Shown in pieces: positions 62,260 through 64,000 of a stretch of DNA of 64,000 nt. Made by a program: the position numbers and the translations under genes. This DNA comes from Neomegalonema sp. (lineage in GTDB: Bacteria > Pseudomonadota > Alphaproteobacteria > Rhodobacterales > Rhodobacteraceae). Numbering within the stretch: position 1 is the first letter of the stretch; the number at the start of each line of letters is the position of its first letter. The DNA lies in contig NZ_JAQTXI010000004.1 in assembly GCF_028688855.1 (NCBI RefSeq), positions 62,001 through 126,000 of the forward strand, written 5' to 3'. A model generated the notes under the pieces. That model saw nothing but the letters and a program-made list of their open reading frames with translations. It had not been told where the DNA came from and ran no database searches.

Positions 62260-64000
62260 TCAGAAGCGGTAATCGAGCCGCAGGCCCATTTCGCGACGGT
62301 CGCCCAGAGTCGCCATGGCGCCGGGGCCGTATTCGTAGGTGAAATATTCCTTGTCGAAGAGATTCGTGGCGTAGGCGGTCAGCTTGAGGTTCTCCCAGGC
62401 GTAGCCCGCTTCGGCGTCCACCAGAGTGCGCGCGCCCAGCGTCACGGGACGCGCCACGCCCTGCTCCAGGCGCGACATCGAGGAGCTGACATGCTTGGCC
62501 GATCCCGCGACGAAGAAGCCCTCCTCGCCGCCCCAGCGGAAGCCCGCCGCCAGACTGCGTTCCGGGGCGTTGGGGAAAGGCAGGCCCGAGAAATCGGCGC
62601 CCCAGCCCGAGAGGTTGAAGTCTTCGAATTCGGTGTGGAGCAGACCCGCCGAGGCGTAGAGATGGAGCTTGTCCGTCGCGGCGAAGGAGACCTCCAGTTC
62701 GCCGCCGTAGCTCTCGGATCTTCCGGCGTTGGCGATATGGCCCGAGGTCGGGACGAGCGGATCGGCCAGAATCTCGATCTGCTGGTCCCGCCAGTCCTGA
62801 TAGAAGACGTTCGCCCCGAGGCTCAGGCGCCCGTCGAGGAGGCGTCCGCGCCAGGAGAGTTCGTAATTCTTCGCATATTCCGGATCATAGCTGTAGACCT
62901 GACCATCCGTGGAGCGGATCGCAGAGCCGCCCGGCCGATAGCCGTGCTGATAGACGAAAGCCAGGGTCTGGCCCTCGGCGAGGTCGTATTCCAGGCCGAG
63001 CTTGGGCAGGAAGACGGTGTCGGTGAATTCGGTGCGGCTGTCGGCGGTGGTCGCGCCGTTCACCGCATAGAAGGCGTCCTGATTCTGCCGGATGTGATCC
63101 AGACGACCGCCCGCCACGACCCGCAGGCCCGGCAGGAATTCGTAGGTCGCCTCGCCGAAGAGCGCCAGATTCACGATGTCGGCGGAGTTGCGGCTCTGGT
63201 CGAAGCTCAGCAGCATGGATTCGCGCCAGGCGTCGTTGTCGGCGCGTCCGGCGTAGACTCCCGCCGTCGCGGAGAGGGGGCCGGAATCATAGTTCAGCCG
63301 GACCTCCTGCGAGATGTTGCGCTGGGTGAATTCGCCCCGGGTCTGGAGGAATTCGCCCGGAGTCCCGACGTTGATCGAATCCCGCTCCGTGGCCGAGCGC
63401 GAAAATCCGGTCAGCGAGGTCAGGCGCAGGTTGTCGGTCAGGTCATGGGTCGCCTCGAGGCCGAGGTTGTCCACTCTGGTCTCGCGGGATTCCTGAAAGG
63501 CCGGAAGCTCCGTCAGGCCGAGATAGCGATACATGTCGGGGAGGATGTCGCCATAGACATCGCCGCGCCGCGCTCCGTAGCCCGGCGCCCCGGTGGACCA
63601 GTTCGGCCCCGCGATCTCGTTGTAGTCGGGGTTGTCGTAGGCGTGGGAGGCGCTGAGCAGAAGGCGCGTGGACTCCGTCGGCAGCACGAGCAGCTTGCCC
63701 CGGAAGACATGATAATCGTCGGAGGCGAAGTCCTTGTATCTGGCGAAGCGCTCGTAGGAGGGGTGGCTCAGGTCGCTGTCCTTCTCCGACCATTCGCCGC
63801 TGAGCCGGAAGGCCGCATGATCGCCGATGGAATCGCCGTAGGCGAGGCCGATCTGACGCTTGCCGTCCTCGCCGAAGGTCAGCTGCGCCGCGCCGGAGCG
63901 CGCGAATTCCGGATCCTTCGTCCGCAGATAGATCGCGCCCGCCAGAGCCGCCCGACCCGAAAGCGTCGATTGCGGGCCGCGATAGACTTCGACCTGCTCG
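62260..64000 (-). CDS. TonB-dependent outer membrane receptor (N-terminus beyond the window)
   Basis: At least 580 residues of a TonB-dependent receptor run off the right end, so its start is not present. The visible part opens in the plug domain (VEVYRGPQSTLSGRAALAGAIYLRT). It continues through a 22-strand-like barrel and ends in the terminal aromatic EMGLRLDYRF that guides barrel insertion. It imports a large ligand across the outer membrane using TonB energy. It is followed by the YncE-like gene and, past a cobalamin riboswitch, by btuF. A corrinoid ligand is possible but not shown, since the riboswitch lies downstream of it. Confidence 0.88.
   Translation of the reverse strand, partial: EQVEVYRGPQSTLSGRAALAGAIYLRTKDPEFARSGAAQLTFGEDGKRQIGLAYGDSIGDHAAFRLSGEWSEKDSDLSHPSYERFARYKDFASDDYHVFRGKLLVLPTESTRLLLSASHAYDNPDYNEIAGPNWSTGAPGYGARRGDVYGDILPDMYRYLGLTELPAFQESRETRVDNLGLEATHDLTDNLRLTSLTGFSRSATERDSINVGTPGEFLQTRGEFTQRNISQEVRLNYDSGPLSATAGVYAGRADNDAWRESMLLSFDQSRNSADIVNLALFGEATYEFLPGLRVVAGGRLDHIRQNQDAFYAVNGATTADSRTEFTDTVFLPKLGLEYDLAEGQTLAFVYQHGYRPGGSAIRSTDGQVYSYDPEYAKNYELSWRGRLLDGRLSLGANVFYQDWRDQQIEILADPLVPTSGHIANAGRSESYGGELEVSFAATDKLHLYASAGLLHTEFEDFNLSGWGADFSGLPFPNAPERSLAAGFRWGGEEGFFVAGSAKHVSSSMSRLEQGVARPVTLGARTLVDAEAGYAWENLKLTAYATNLFDKEYFTYEYGPGAMATLGDRREMGLRLDYRF

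Overview
This is a 64 kb stretch of very GC-rich chromosomal DNA with tightly packed genes, many joined by 4-base ATGA or GTGA overlaps. The gene content points to an alphaproteobacterium, possibly close to the Rhodobacterales: a taurine-type transporter, a five-gene pqqABCDE cluster with a 26-residue PqqA, a cobalamin riboswitch, and TonB-dependent outer-membrane uptake. This placement is inferred from gene content and composition only. I saw no rRNA, tRNA, CRISPR array, insertion sequence or prophage genes.

Layout. 1-6.5 kb: the end of a hydantoinase B-like gene, galE, a TauABC-type sulfonate importer, a divergent SsuD-type monooxygenase and a LysR regulator. 6.6-13.6 kb: pqqABCDE, then an S33 peptidase gene and a convergent M16C metallopeptidase gene. 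13.8-21.7 kb: a two-module glycosyltransferase, a Gre factor, a D,D-carboxypeptidase, a cluster of hairpins and a large secreted DUF11 protein. 22.2-31.9 kb: nine co-directional tellurium-resistance-type genes, namely two TerD, one TerD/TerA fusion, a DUF475 TerC-like membrane protein, three von Willebrand A (TerY) proteins, a PP2C phosphatase and a protein kinase. 31.9-37.5 kb: TetR, MaoC, MFS, an MpaB-like protein and a TrkA/TrkH potassium uptake pair. 37.6-41.9 kb: an McrBC-family pair (coiled-coil AAA+ NTPase and DUF2357/PD-(D/E)XK nuclease), a predicted type IV restriction or defence system. 42.1-47.7 kb: a complete dipeptide-type ABC importer ending in a DUF1684 gene. 47.9-50.9 kb: a large orphan GT-B-like protein with an AT-rich 3' end. 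51-57 kb: a LysR/SDR divergent pair, an ada operon with a 2OG-Fe(II) oxygenase, a cold-shock gene with promoter and terminator, and a short Hsp70-family protein. 56.8-64 kb, minus strand: a TonB receptor, a YncE-like propeller, a cobalamin riboswitch and btuF-btuC-(unknown gene)-btuD.

The most interesting parts are the Ter/TerY-P operon, which couples metal-binding TerD proteins to a VWA-phosphatase-kinase signalling triad. Next are the McrBC-family coiled-coil nuclease pair, the peptidases beside a pqq cluster that lacks an obvious pqqF, and an uncharacterised gene embedded between the B12 permease and ATPase genes downstream of the riboswitch.
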